DNA of 64,000 nucleotides from Blastobasis lacticolella. Its lineage: Eukaryota; Arthropoda; Insecta; Lepidoptera; Blastobasidae. Shown here piece by piece: positions 1 to 10,253 of the stretch. The position numbers and the translations under genes were made by a program. The notes below the pieces were generated by a model that worked only from the letters and a program-made list of their open reading frames with translations, did no database searches and was not told where the DNA came from. The stretch is from the NCBI GenBank assembly GCA_905147135.1, contig LR990060.1, positions 4,666,001 to 4,730,000 of the forward strand. The letters run 5' to 3'. Within the stretch, counting starts at the first letter, position 1. Every line of letters starts with the position of its first letter.

Positions 1-167
1 TTTCATTTAACTTTTGACATTTCTTTTTATTAATAATGTAATCACTTATTTAATTTCATTATAATTATTATTATTTATATTATGACGAAATCTCTGTGAA
101 TTGCTTATATGAATGTGTAGTATAATGTAATTTTCATTGATTAATAAATGAATCTAATCTAATCTAA
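1..167 (+). mobile_element. 3' end of a non-LTR retrotransposon (5' part outside window or lost)
   Basis: The segment is AT-rich and ends with an AATAAA-like signal (AATAAATGAATC) followed by about three repeats of TCTAA at 145-170. That is the usual form of a LINE 3' terminus with a short tandem tail. No coding sequence is visible, so the clade cannot be given. It directly abuts a SINE fragment. Confidence 0.4.
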
Positions 168-215
168 TCAAGGCGGACTCCGAACCCTCGTGCGCGCGCG
201 TGGCAACGATTGTGC
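168..215 (+). mobile_element. tRNA-derived SINE family 1, 3' fragment
   Basis: It carries the family's 3' block (AAGGCGGACTCCGAACCCTCG, then a CGCGCG-rich stretch), seen in fuller form at 15590 and 37260. Only the 3' part is present. From about 430 to 1290 I see AT-rich DNA and no gene. Confidence 0.5.
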
Positions 216-1295
216 GACGGGCGGTTACGAGGTCTCCTATTGGTCGTGCGATGTCCGTCGTACGACCATGGTCGCACGACCGTTGCCAATTAGGATATCG
301 CCTAACGCAAAAATTATTTATTTTATTTACTTTTGAACAAAATATTATGAGTATAATATTGTTATTTTATCGCATTTATCGATATAACAAGTCATTATTG
401 CGTTGTTATGTACCTATCTATAGCTTTAGATAAGGTTATATATTAACTATAATTATTGTGGCACGAGCCGTATCTCTGAAATCCTCATAGTGATTAATGT
501 GTATTACATTACGTCTTTAAACATGAAATGGCAGAAACTGCAATTTTCGTACAAGCAAATTGTACAATTTCTTGGAAACACCAAATCCGATTACAATGAA
601 ACTTTGGAATTGTAATCAGACAGCATGACTTAATTTACTTTTTTATTTTTATGCCCATCTTTAATCATAACATCCGGCTAAATAGGCAAAAGTTTATTTA
701 TTTTCAACTAAGCGAATTAACGTTATAAAGCACATGTTTATTCTTAATAACTGTGTTGTTAGACCTACCTATTTTTTTAGAAACACACGGCCATTTGGCA
801 CTAATTTCGTAGATCTATCCAAACAACTACTACCATCGCAAACAATAGCATTCCAGCACCGCAATCGACAAACTGCCCTCAAATGTAGTACGGAAACTAT
901 GCTGCAATATCAAATCCATTCAAAATCCTTTGCAGAGACGCGTCGTTGAAACGCCTTTAAACTTGACGTTTTTCTCCAATCTTTGCCAACTCTAGTCTAC
1001 AAATACATCTATGCACAGATTCGTCCTTTGTCCTTACGTATGTCAACACACTAGAGACAGAGTTAATCCGCTGGCTTCGCACGATTGCACGACCATTCGT
1101 TCGCTAGCATTTGAGCATTCTCGAAGTGAATTTTTCTTGCAGCATTGCTTGGCAAGTATTTTAACATAACATAGCAATTTAATTTAGAAAAAGTAAATAA
1201 AAAGAAGATGATATGACACACATACATCATTAATAAAGATTAAAAATTAAAAATTAATAATCAAACAATTTAATAAATAAAAATAAGTTCTTTCA

Positions 1296-1560
1296 TCGTC
1301 ACAGCCCGTTACAGTCCACTGCAGAAGTTAGGGCCTCTCCCACGAAAGGGGAGGTTATTGCCATAATCTCCACGCTTGGCAGGCGGGTTGGAGATCGCAG
1401 TGTTTAAATATAACAATGGAAAATGCTGCTGCCCATTTTCCAGACTACGGAGACTCTAGATCGTTTGCCTCGAAAACATTAGTCGCCCTGTACGACACCC
1501 ATGAGTGTAAGGGGTTGGTGCTATTCTACTCTGCTGGATTCTACACGGCAATAAATTCTT
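1296..1560 (+). repeat. Interspersed repeat B, long copy
   Basis: It starts near CACAGCCCGTTACAGTCCAC and runs through GGGGAGGTTATTGCCATAATC to the CTGCTGGATTC region. The same block recurs at 10619-10850, 13655-13750 (partial) and 30277-30525, with a short relative at 46062-46135. It carries a short fortuitous ORF. The class is unknown; it may be the 3' part of a retroelement. Confidence 0.6.
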
Positions 1561-1829
1561 TAGCTAAGCTAAATGTACTAGATTTGAAAGAGCGAGAACT
1601 CCTAATACGGGTATGCATACCTAATAGGAGGTCTCGACAACTGTAACTAAGAGTAGCACCTAAGTCTAAAAATAAAATAATGAGATAAAGCATCAGGATC
1701 TTGGGATGCCAGTCGGCTCCAGGGACTGTTCAACTAGTCTCAGGCTCCTCAACGGCACACCTTGGTCAATAGAGCTTTGCCAGCGGTATTAGGAGCTGAA
1801 TAAAATTGTTTTTTTTTTATTATTCGGTA

Positions 1830-2085
1830 AAGCTCGTCTAAGCTGAAATGACGCACCCCACAATCGCATTAACGCACACAAGCAAATTTAAAATATGGAC
1901 GCAATACATATCCAAATGCCGTTGTAATTGGTCATTCAGTTGGTGAGACTCAAACATAGGGGACGTGTCGTTCGATTGGAGCAGTCGTTCCCAAACAGAT
2001 GAAGTGTCGTTATTAATATTTGCACTCACAGATCGAAATCAACTAATTAAGTAGTGGGGCGCGTCATTTCAGCTTAGACAAGCTC
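1830..2085. mobile_element. TA-target MITE (Tc1/mariner-like), copy 1
   Basis: This non-coding element of 256 bp has roughly 30-bp imperfect terminal inverted repeats: AAGCTCGTCTAAGCTGAAAT at the left, and the complement of ATTTCAGCTTAGACAAGCTC at the right. It is flanked by TA at 1828-1829 and 2086-2087. A second copy at 10301-10551 shares the interior, including the motif ATGGACGCAATACATAT. Confidence 0.75.
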
Positions 2086-2087
2086 TA

Positions 2088-3300
2088 CTTATATTTTCCC
2101 AGACCAAAACCGAGAAACGCGGATGGCACTATTTTATACTTAACCTATTGATCATTGAAACAATTAGAAGATTACGAGACCTAAGATAAGACCTAACGAG
2201 TGGCGAGCTCGTTTACAATCTGACTAATGTAGGTACTCTGAGTTTAACATGTGGTGCTTGGAAGAGTGAGTATCTATGTGGTCCTTACCTACGAAATTGA
2301 CGTTTTGTATGGCGAAAATGAGGGGCACTAATTTTCATACAAGGAAATTATTGATTTTCTTGTAAAGCGAAATGTAATTTTTAGGTATAATCAGACAACA
2401 ATAAGCTTCCTGGTGATCGATGATTTTATTGTTATTACTACCCTCTTCATACAATTACACCTGGTTAGAGAAGCAAAATTAACGATCACTGAAACGGGGT
2501 ATTTTGAAACCCTTATATTTAAACTTAAGAAAAATAGTTTTTATATAATTTTAGAGACTTATCAGCATCTAAATGAAATGTAAATCGTGATTTCGGAAAT
2601 ATACTCTTTTTTCGAGCCCACTTATTAATTTTAATATGTTATGTGCAATTACAAATAATTGGGCAAGTTTAAACTTACAAAAAAATTGCCAATTTCATAG
2701 GTAAGGACCCAATAGAACATCACCAATACCTTTTACTTCTAAAACTTCGACTAATATCTAGAAAATAGGCGTAGGCTAGCTTTTCTGTTGAGTATTTTCA
2801 ATACTACAATCTCTAATCCGCCAACCGAGCTAGCAGATTATTTATTTTATTTATTTACCATAAATTTACAGCGTTACAGTACTTACAAATTGCAAATGCC
2901 TCTACTAATGTGTAGGACGCTCAAGTCGAGCAGTGGACAGTGAAGTGTAATTTATTGATTTTGAAAACCAACAGCATATTACATAACAATAGCCACAACC
3001 ATAACTAAAGTGAATCAGTTATGGGTTTCCACATACAAAATCAGACTAAATAGGTTTGTTATAGCAAAACATGCAATCAATGAAAACTTAACCTAAATCG
3101 ATGCAGTCAGAGAGTTACTGACCATCCTTCGCCTGACCGCACTTACGTTGCAATTAAATATATCGAGATAAAGTTCGATTGCAGCATTATTAAGAACTCT
3201 TGCAGCCCTTCAAAAGAAGCTGTAAAGCCTGTAATTCGTTGACGCCGATAGCACAGCAATAGGACGATACGATCTCATAACTTTCGACGGAACAGTCAGG
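2088..3300. other. AT-rich non-coding stretch
   Basis: No gene is seen. Around 2847-2935 there is a possible LINE 3' tail on the minus strand, with runs of ATTT next to a TAAATTTACAG block. The rest shows no open frame, splice-bounded exon or repeat that I recognise. Confidence 0.5.
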
Positions 3301-3304
3301 AAGA

Positions 3305-3412
3305 CGCAACTCAATAAATCAGTACTCAATAAATCAGTAGTCAATAAAATTGTACTGAGTGAATCAGTACCCAATAAATCAGTACTCAATAAATCTGTAC
3401 TCAATAAATAAT
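3305..3412. repeat. 15-bp minisatellite
   Basis: About seven imperfect units of roughly TCAATAAATCAGTAC stand in tandem, with small variants (TCAATAAAATTGTAC, GTGAATCAGTACCCAAT). The two short ORFs that read through it are products of the repeat, not genes. Confidence 0.75.
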
Positions 3413-4003
3413 GTACTCTATCTGCTCACGAAATTTCCTCAAAATCCAATCGGACCTCCAAACAACGAATTCACGCCGTCACGTTTGTTTGCTTCTGTTT
3501 TTTTTTCCGAAGAAATAATCGTAGCACGTTGTTGTAACATGGAACAAAACCTTAATCCCTTGATCCGTGGCACATTTTAATCTTTCCCGCATCTGTTTGA
3601 GCGCTACAACATCTGGCCCCATAAAAATGTTCCTGTTCCAAAGGTTCTCGCCGAAAATTGTTCCCAAGTTTCCCTTTGAAAATTTAAATGCGATGCTTGT
3701 AAACTCACAATGTAGGCTTGCGGGATGAAAATATAATTAATTGACCCCAAAAAAAGAAATGTCCTTTGACCACGTATCGCTGTTCGTGGGGCGGAAAGGG
3801 TCGCCGCCCTTTTGTCATTGTGTTGCGTTTAATCGCGTTTCGTACGCACATATTAATTAAAATTATTGGAGAGCGCCGGTGGCCTAGTGGTAACAAATAA
3901 ACGAATAAATGCTTTTTGTTAATAAGAAATATTTTGTTTATTTATATTGTTTTATGTAATATTTAAATAATTATTATGTCTATGTCTAATTAAAATTATT
4001 TAG
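3413..4003. other. Non-coding stretch with truncated SINE head
   Basis: No gene is seen. At 3868-3892 there is a short tRNA-like head (GGTGGCCTAGTGGTAA) of the SINE type, cut off at once. The DNA next to the candidate exon at 4004 is AT-rich, as expected of an intron. Confidence 0.45.
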
Positions 4004-4154
4004 AAGGTGTTCGTCCTGATGAAAATAACAGCACGCTTCTTCCAATCATGAATACGTTGAATGAGGCTAGTGTTAGCGCTGAACAGATGATGATGATTGT
4101 TGATTCGTTCGAGGCCAGTCCAAGTGCTCTGTATATGTCGCCAAATACTATACA
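4004..4154 (+). CDS. Candidate internal exon of an unrecognised host gene
   Basis: This 151-bp segment is bounded by a splice acceptor (AATTAAAATTATTTAG) and a consensus donor (GTAAGT). Two leading bases complete a codon, then 49 codons run without a stop, and two bases remain. The frame reads GVRPDENNSTLLPIMNTLNE, continuing to a Met-rich stretch and ALYMSPNTI. Composition and codon use look like real coding DNA, in contrast to the AT-rich flanks. I do not recognise the family. It is on the same strand as the dpr exons, but its trailing two bases need a next exon that starts with one base. The dpr exon at 11828 starts with two, so the two cannot be spliced directly together. It may belong to another gene, to an upstream exon with another exon between, or be a chance open segment. 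Confidence 0.4.
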
Positions 4155-4434
4155 GTAAGTTAGTGTTGTCCATTAACTTTATAAGAAGAAGAATTAATTA
4201 TACCTCCGTTACAGTATTTTCTGCTGTTTATTATGAAGGTTTGAAGGAAGGAATGAAATGCTGAGTTTGGTCTTGTAGAGAGGAACCTATCACTATAAAA
4301 TCGGAAATATTGTAATCAGTATGACTATGTGTCGAATAGTAGTTTAGCATGGATCTGAGAAGGACATGTAACACTTTCCTTACAACAAATCTCCTCTCCC
4401 TCTCATTCAGCCACAGCCATAATCTATAGTCAAA

Positions 4435-5522
4435 CTAGTGGACCCGGCGCGACTTCGTTCGCGTAGCGTTCTAACCCTACACCTACCCTACACCTACCTT
4501 ACACCTACCCTACATCTACCCTACACCTACCCTACACCTACCTTACACCTACCCTACACCTACCCTACACCTACCCTACACCTACCCTACACCTACCCTA
4601 CACCTACCCTACACCTACACTACACCTACCCTACACCTACCCTACACCTACCCTACACCTACCCTACACCTACCCTACACCTACCCTACACCTACCCTAC
4701 ACCTACCCTACACCTACCCTACACCTACCCTACACCTACCCTACACCTACCCTACACCTACCCTACACCTACCCTACACCTACCCTACACCTACCCTACA
4801 CCTACCCTACACCTACCCTACACCTACCCTACACCTACCCTACACCTACCCTACACCTACCCTACACCTACCCTACACCTACCCTACACCTACCCTACAC
4901 CTACCCTACACCTACCCTACACCTACCCTACACCTACCCTACACCTACCCTACACCTACCCTACACCTACCCTACACCTACCCTACACCTACCCTACACC
5001 TACCCTACACCTACCCTACACCTACCCTACACCTACCCTACACCTACCCTACACCTACCCTACACCTACCCTACACCTACCCTACACCTACCCTACACCT
5101 ACCCTACACCTACCCTACACCTACCCTACACCTACCCTACACCTACCCTACACCTACCCTACACCTACCCTACACCTACCCTACACCTACCCTACACCTA
5201 CCCTACACCTACCCTACACCTACCCTACACCTACCCTACACCTACCCTACACCTACCCTACACCTACCCTACACCTACCCTACACCTACCCTACACCTAC
5301 CCTACACCTACCCTACACCTACCCTACACCTACACTACACCTACCCTACACGATTTTCCCGCTTTTCTTTTCAAATTTTTCCAGAATTTTCTTTGCTATA
5401 AACCTCACGGAGCCCGAGACCTTTCCAACGAATGCAAAACCGTGGAAATCGGTTCGTGCGTTCTGGAGTTATAGCGTCAGGAAGGAAAACCCGACTTATT
5501 TTTATGTAGTAGATGTAGTAGA
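4435..5522 (-). mobile_element. Helitron with expanded 12-bp tandem array
   Basis: Read on the minus strand, the 1088-bp element begins 5'-TC (5522-5521) preceded by A and ends CTAG-3' (4438-4435) followed by T, the A/T insertion rule of Helitrons. About 13 bases before the CTAG there is a hairpin with stem CGCGA/TCGCG and loop ACGAAG, as Helitron 3' ends require. No Rep-helicase is present, so it is non-autonomous. Most of its length is the tandem array given separately; the rest (5353-5522) is unique sequence of lepidopteran Helitron character. Confidence 0.75.
4471..5352. repeat. About 73 copies of a 12-bp unit (CCTACACCTACC)
   Basis: The array is 882 bp long and highly homogeneous. A few unit variants occur only near its two ends (CCTTACACC near 4500 and 4540, CTACATCTACC near 4510, ACACTACACC near 4617 and 5333). 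Its length, a multiple of three, makes a long open frame of TPTLHLPY repeats, which is not a protein gene. The homogeneous core with variant edges is the pattern left by repeat slippage or unequal exchange. Confidence 0.95.
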
Positions 5523-6040
5523 TAAAATCATGAGTATATTATTATTGGAGGCCAATTGATGTCTACAGATCTTTAAAAATAAAATGAGCTGATCCTCAAT
5601 ATCGTTAAACCGAAATAACAACAACCAAACAAATTTCAGTAAGAACTCCAAATTTACAAGAAATCTTGAACGAAACCCTGAAATTTAATATCCTGCCCAA
5701 AATCCTTACTATATTTCATCAAACAAGAATCTTATAGCCTCTTATTCCACTTTTAGATTACCAAAAACGGGAATCTATATTAAAAACTCAAACAAATTAA
5801 TAATTAATGTCAGAGACAATATTATGAAACAGCCTAAATATATAAGTTTTCTTATTATCAGTACCACCTCCAGTGGACATTACTGTAATAATGCGGTCCC
5901 TTTTCGTTACCTTTGCTTGCTTTACAAATTCAAAGTTATTTTAGGATTTGCAGATTGACGTAAATGTTAAAAAACAGCTACTGCGTTTTTTGTTGGTAAA
6001 GTTTGACTTTCATTTTCATTAGAATCATTGGCGTTAAGGG
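5523..6040. other. Non-coding stretch
   Basis: No gene, repeat array or recognisable element is seen. Confidence 0.4.
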
Positions 6041-6046
6041 TCAGTG

Positions 6047-6105
6047 GTCCGCCTTGATCATAATCAAGGATTTGGCAGATTAGATAATTACAGTAGAACT
6101 ACTGC
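6047..6105 (-). mobile_element. SINE family 1, 3' fragment
   Basis: The plus strand reads GTCCGCCTTGATCATAATCAAGGATTTGGCAG then GATAATTACAGTAGA, the reverse complement of the family's 3' body. Confidence 0.55.
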
Positions 6106-6229
6106 TATGTCTGATTTTGTATTTCGATACCCATAACCCTAATGGCTCACTGTAGTTATGGTTTTAGCTATTGTTGGTATTCCAAATAAAGAAATTATAC
6201 ATCATATCAACAGTCCAGCCGAAACAATA

Positions 6230-6532
6230 GGGAAGCGTCGGTGGCCGGGCAGTTGAGTATCCGACTCGTAAGCGATAGGTACCGGGTTCGAATCCCGCTG
6301 CGGCAATGTACCAATGACTCTTTGCTGAATTATGTACATTAGTTGAATAGTAACCGATGCTCTTACGGTGAGGAAAAACATCGTGATGAAACCTGCACAT
6401 TCAGACGACTGGATGTGTCACCATGATCCAATCTGGTCAGGTTCCCCTGGTACCAGGGTCATGGAGGTCAGATGGCAATCGTTCCACTATAATGACCTGA
6501 ACTGCCAAATCCTGGATCATGGTGAAGGCGGA
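6230..6532 (+). mobile_element. tRNA-derived SINE family 1, near full length
   Basis: The head is tRNA-like, with an A-box region (GTCGGTGGCCGGGCAGTTGAG) and a B box (GGTTCGAATCC). The family body follows: GCTCTTACGGTGAGG, ACATCGTGATGAAACCTGCA, TGATCCAATCTGGTCAGG and CCAAATCCTGGATCATGG. The 3' end is replaced by a LINE fragment at about 6532. Confidence 0.75.
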
Positions 6533-6711
6533 CCAGGGGCATTACCCACGCTTTTTACCCCTTTCTTGAAGAACTCCATTTTGTACTCTCCAGGGAAAAC
6601 CACTCCAGGTAATTCATTCCACAACCTTAGTGTGCGTGGGAAAAAGTTCCTTTGGAACAACACAGTTCGCGACCAATTGGCTCCAAGGTGTGTGGATAAA
6701 CTCCCTGTTGT
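6532..6711 (-). pseudogene. Jockey-type LINE ORF2 C-terminal fragment
   Basis: The minus-strand reading gives HLGANWSRTVLFQRNFFPRT and LRLWNELPGVVFPGEYKMEF, the same C-terminal region as in the longer LINE at 18120-19395. It is only a fragment, with no reverse-transcriptase motif. It lies between a plus-strand SINE and a minus-strand SINE piece. Confidence 0.7.
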
Positions 6712-6713
6712 GC

Positions 6714-6830
6714 AGATTGTATCATGGTTCCACATTCAGTCGCTTGAATGTGCAGGTCTCATCACGATGTTTTTTTCCCTCAATATAAGAGCATCGGTTA
6801 GTATTTAACTAATGTTCACAACTCAGAAAT
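6714..6830 (-). mobile_element. SINE family 1 fragment
   Basis: The plus strand reads GCGCTTGAATGTGCAGG-like and TAAGAGCATCGGTTAGT blocks, the complement of the central SINE body. Head and 3' end are missing. Confidence 0.6.
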
Positions 6831-6879
6831 CAGTTATTTGTGGCCATTGGGCCACAGGGACTTTTATTTTCATTAATAT

Positions 6880-7010
6880 AAAATAAAGAAATATGCTTGA
6901 AGCCCTAAAGTAAGCAAAGCTAGCCAAAACTAGACAACTGATAAAATGCTTTTAAATTCCTATAACACTCAGACCCGTAACAAAATTTACGCCCCGTTCT
7001 AACCTCAGCA
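6880..7010 (-). mobile_element. SINE family 2, partial copy
   Basis: It shares AAGTAAGCAAAGCT, ACTGATAAA and CAGACCCGTAACA with the fuller minus-strand copies at 26720 and 31085. The tRNA-like end is lost. Confidence 0.45.
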
Positions 7011-7309
7011 CAGAAACTTTTCTGTCTAGACATTCACGGAAAATTTTATAAATATGAAAAGTCTTCCCGCTTTCTTGTTTTTCAAGACAACACCTCTTTA
7101 GCACCCTATACGAGATAGGGTGCTGAAGAGGATATTCACCTTCACCCTTTCTTATATTCTATATACATTGTTGTTTGATACTTTTCAGACTTTTTATAAG
7201 AGTTCCTCAAATAATAATGACCTTTGAATATTATTATTATTATGTTAATTGGGCTTTTCAAGGCTAAACGTCTTAGTATCACTGCGACCATTGCTGATCG
7301 ATTGTGATC

Positions 7310-7510
7310 GCCTCTAACTTACAATTCAGTGCTAATACCTACAGCTTCTATGAACTGTACTATGTTTTTGACACTGATGTTGTGCATCTCATCAGGTAGT
7401 AGTTGGTATTCACCAAGATGGATGCTACGTTTGCCCATCAGGGCTTAGCACTTGCAGATCAAATGTAGATATGTTTTCTCGTTCTCCTTGCAGAATCTGC
7501 AGTCCTTCGT
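7310..7510 (-). pseudogene. LINE ORF2 C-terminal fragment with zinc knuckle
   Basis: The minus strand reads CRFCKENEKTYLHLICKC, a C-x2-C...H-x4-C-type motif of LINE C-termini. One in-frame stop follows, then ALMGKRSIHLGEYQLLPDEM and VKNIVQFIEAVGI up to a stop. RT and endonuclease are absent. The clade is uncertain within the RNase H/R1-like LINEs. Confidence 0.6.
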
Positions 7511-7649
7511 ACTACTGATCTTTAAGTTATATTTTAAGTAAATCAAAATCGATACCTAGTGGATGCTTTCTTTGCTCTGTTACTGTCCTTTTTATTTTAA
7601 ACGTATATCTTGTGTCGGATTGAATAAGTATCACATTTTGTATGAAATT

Positions 7650-7770
7650 AGCTTATTATTACGTAGTCGTCTCGTGACCACGGTGGGTGTAACCCTACCG
7701 AAACGTCGGGAAAACAAATCATAAAGGTACGTCGCGTCGAAGTCCCGTCTAATATAATAATATGTGTAAA
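7650..7770 (+). repeat. Retroelement-associated repeat with CGAAACGTCGGG motif
   Basis: The block ACCCTACCGAAACGTCGGGA, then GGTACGTCGCGT and CCCGTCTAATATAATAATA, recurs in shorter form at 12600-12665. The GAAACGTCGG motif reminds me of Penelope-like element ends; this is a weak inference from memory. The rest of 7511-8700 is AT-rich and geneless, with a small repeat at 8055-8110 (GGCTTGCATTTGACCTCA) whose relative lies at 36080-36130. Confidence 0.4.
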
Positions 7771-8654
7771 GAACGCGAGTTTAGTTTGAATGAAATTAGC
7801 TTATTGCTGTTAATTTGTTTTAAGACTTTTAGTCATGTTGTGAATGTTCCTATCTGCGAGCACCTATTAATAGCTCTGTTTACACCTACTGTTTATACCA
7901 ATAATTCGAAGACGTCTAGGATATGAGATATTAGTCCCCGTTTTAAACGATGAGGTCAGTCACGATTTTTGTTTAGTGATGTTTCCATTAGCTTAAGATA
8001 CTATATGAATTAAAGAGAAGAAATTTTCAGGATATATATTTTTTTCATTAACAAAAGGCTTGCATTTGACCTCAACTCACCTGATGAAAAGCGACGATCT
8101 GTAGGATATCTGCAGGATTAAAGCAGGGAAGATATATGCGCTAGAATACTGTGATTTTTTCATTTCTAATGACGTTATTTAACACCCGGGTAAACTTTAA
8201 AAACATGTAATAAAGCACATGTTTCATTGCGATTGACATTTCCTTCAAACCCATATTACTTAAGCATTTCAAAATGGACTTCAAAATTATTTCACTGGGT
8301 TTCATTGCTATAATACCGCGTCAAATTTTATCAAGAAACCTATAAAATTTTACCATATGTTTGATTCTCATTATGAGTAAGATACACACGGTATCAAATT
8401 TCAAATTCTCAGGTACCTATCTAATAAAATATCTCAAAGGCAATTCGTCGCCTGAATTTGTTTTTACAACGAAAACGACGATATGCGGATACTATAAGGT
8501 TTATTTTCGGTATCTTTGATTATCCGCCTCCGCATCTCTTACCAATAAAACAATTTACTTTTCCCATTAGATTTACCTTTTTGTATTGTTAATTCTTCAA
8601 TCTACGAGATGAAATTTCATCAACAACTTATGAAATAATATTACGATTTAGTAA

Positions 8655-9130
8655 ATCAGGTAATTACAGTAGAGCGATTGCCATCTGACCTCTGTGACCC
8701 TGTTAAACTATTTTAAACTATCGTGGTTATTATCATACATTTTGAAGGTATGTTCCGGTTTGCTTACCGCGTACCTTTGTTGACGAGTAGCCCGATATTT
8801 CGACGCAGTTGCAAGCAAAAGTGTTGGTTAGTAATAAAGCGGCCGAAGCCGGTCTACCCGCTTTCGCAAAAGTTGTCTGCTACTATCGGAAGTCAAACTC
8901 ACTTTTAAGTGACTAACGCAGTTGCATTATACATGTGGCTGCGTCGAATTGTCGGGCTACTCACTAACAAAGGTACGCGGTAGAAAATAGAAGTATTTAT
9001 CTATCTATAACCTGACCAGATGGCTCATGGTCACACATTTAGTCGCCTGACTGTGCAGGTTTCCTCATAATGTTTATTCTCACCGTAAGAGCTTCAGTTA
9101 GTGTTAAGTAATGTACATAACGCACTGGAG
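8655..9130 (-). mobile_element. SINE family 1 copy interrupted by a foldback element
   Basis: Two minus-strand SINE parts (8655-8705 and 9007-9130) are in order with each other. The first ends in CTGTGACCCTGTT and the second starts CCTGACCAGATGG, which are adjacent blocks in uninterrupted copies (compare 53725-53750). The intervening 0.3 kb is a separate foldback element. Confidence 0.65.
8706..9006. mobile_element. Foldback/MITE-type element
   Basis: The left arm has TTTAAACTATCGTGG, ACCGCGTACCTTTGTTGACG and AGTAGCCCGATATTTCGAC. The right arm carries the complement (GTCGAATTGTCGGGCTAC, AACAAAGGTACGCGGTA). Relatives are at 28258-28472 and, as a right arm only, at 22440-22550. No transposase is present and the target-site duplication is not clear. 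Confidence 0.6.
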
Positions 9131-9289
9131 AAAGATTTTAACCAAACTTTCATGCTTAATTAGTAAGTTTCTACTCATATGTATTAGACGGTTAGCGTGG
9201 AATATCTCGCTTTTTAGTCTAAAAGCTTAAACATAGATCCTCCTGGAACAACAAATAATTTAAGATCGGAAGTTCTAAACTTTACACAA

Positions 9290-9440
9290 CGTAGGAGCGG
9301 AACTGGTCTGGAGAGGCGTGCTTGCGAAATCGACAACTTAGGTTAAGCAACGTTTGCAGAATCCGGGAACTGGATGGGTGGCCGTGTTCTTTGAGGCTAG
9401 TCGAACTTTCAGTACCGTAACGAGCTCGCCTCGTTCGCGA
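9290..9440 (+). other. 5S rRNA-like segment (5S-derived SINE head or 5S pseudogene)
   Basis: GTTAAGCAACG at 9342 and TGGATGGGTGGCCG at 9371 resemble the internal control region of animal 5S rRNA genes (A-box-like GTTAAGCAAC, C-box-like TGGATGGGTGACCG). They are 29 bases apart, the same spacing that I recall in insect 5S rRNA. The remainder does not match 5S well, so this is not an intact gene. A SINE with a 5S-type head, or a diverged 5S pseudogene, would explain it. Confidence 0.5.
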
Positions 9441-9499
9441 TTTTGGAGGCCCGATCGAGGTTGACCAAGGTCTTCCGCTAGGGACCTTGATACTGGTTA

Positions 9500-10250
9500 A
9501 ACAGCCGATATGCCGATATACCTTATATAGGTATACTTATTATAGGTAAATAAAATTATATCTTTGCAATATGTACCTAAAACAAAACAACATTTTACTT
9601 AAATTTTTTTAATATGAAACGAACTTAATAAACATTGGCTTGGTAGTAGCTATAGTAGGTAGATGATATACCTAAAATAACATTGTTATTAAAATTAGGA
9701 AATAATTATAACCCTAGTAATTTTTAAGTTTTTAATGTTGCAGTGCCCGTCAGGGTCATAAATGTAAAAATTACTTTTATGAAGCAATAAACATTTGGCT
9801 ATTGAGTACCTTTCTCATTCATCCATTAAAATGAAATACACACGATTTCCATTCGGAAGAATACGAAGTCACGTATAAAACATATTTGTTACCAATAGCA
9901 TTGGCACAATAATAGCAAAAGTGGGAGAAAACTCTTTTGCTCGAAGATTGTCGCCACGGTCGAATAAGAAAAATAATGCAAGCGGCAAGATAGAAAAATA
10001 TCATGGGGTTTGCGTCAGAAATGGAAACGGTTCCACAAAGGCCCCTTTCTTATTCAATACGGCATATATATTTAGTTAGCAACAGAGAGATAACTCGGGA
10101 ATTGGTCTTGTGAAAGGGGCGAAGCGAATACAATATAGGACAAGGTTTAATACATAGTTCTAGTCGCTTTCTGCTAATGTCTCAAATAATTTTCTTATAC
10201 CTTTCTAATATTTTGTAAAAAGAAACAAATACTAAGTATTACTTTATAAA
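9500..10250. other. AT-rich non-coding stretch
   Basis: No gene or recognisable repeat is seen; the short minus-strand ORF at 9819-10004 has no protein-like features. Confidence 0.4.
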
Positions 10251-10253
10251 TAA

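Noticed and set aside
4438..5559. A 373-codon ORF on the plus strand
   Set aside because: It is the translation of the 12-bp tandem array (TPTLHLPY repeats) plus Helitron flanks. The length is due to the unit being a multiple of three.
6230..6320. tRNA genes at the SINE heads (also 15288, 26566, 30155, 53900)
   Set aside because: The A and B boxes are tRNA-like, but no copy forms a complete cloverleaf and each continues into the same long non-tRNA body.
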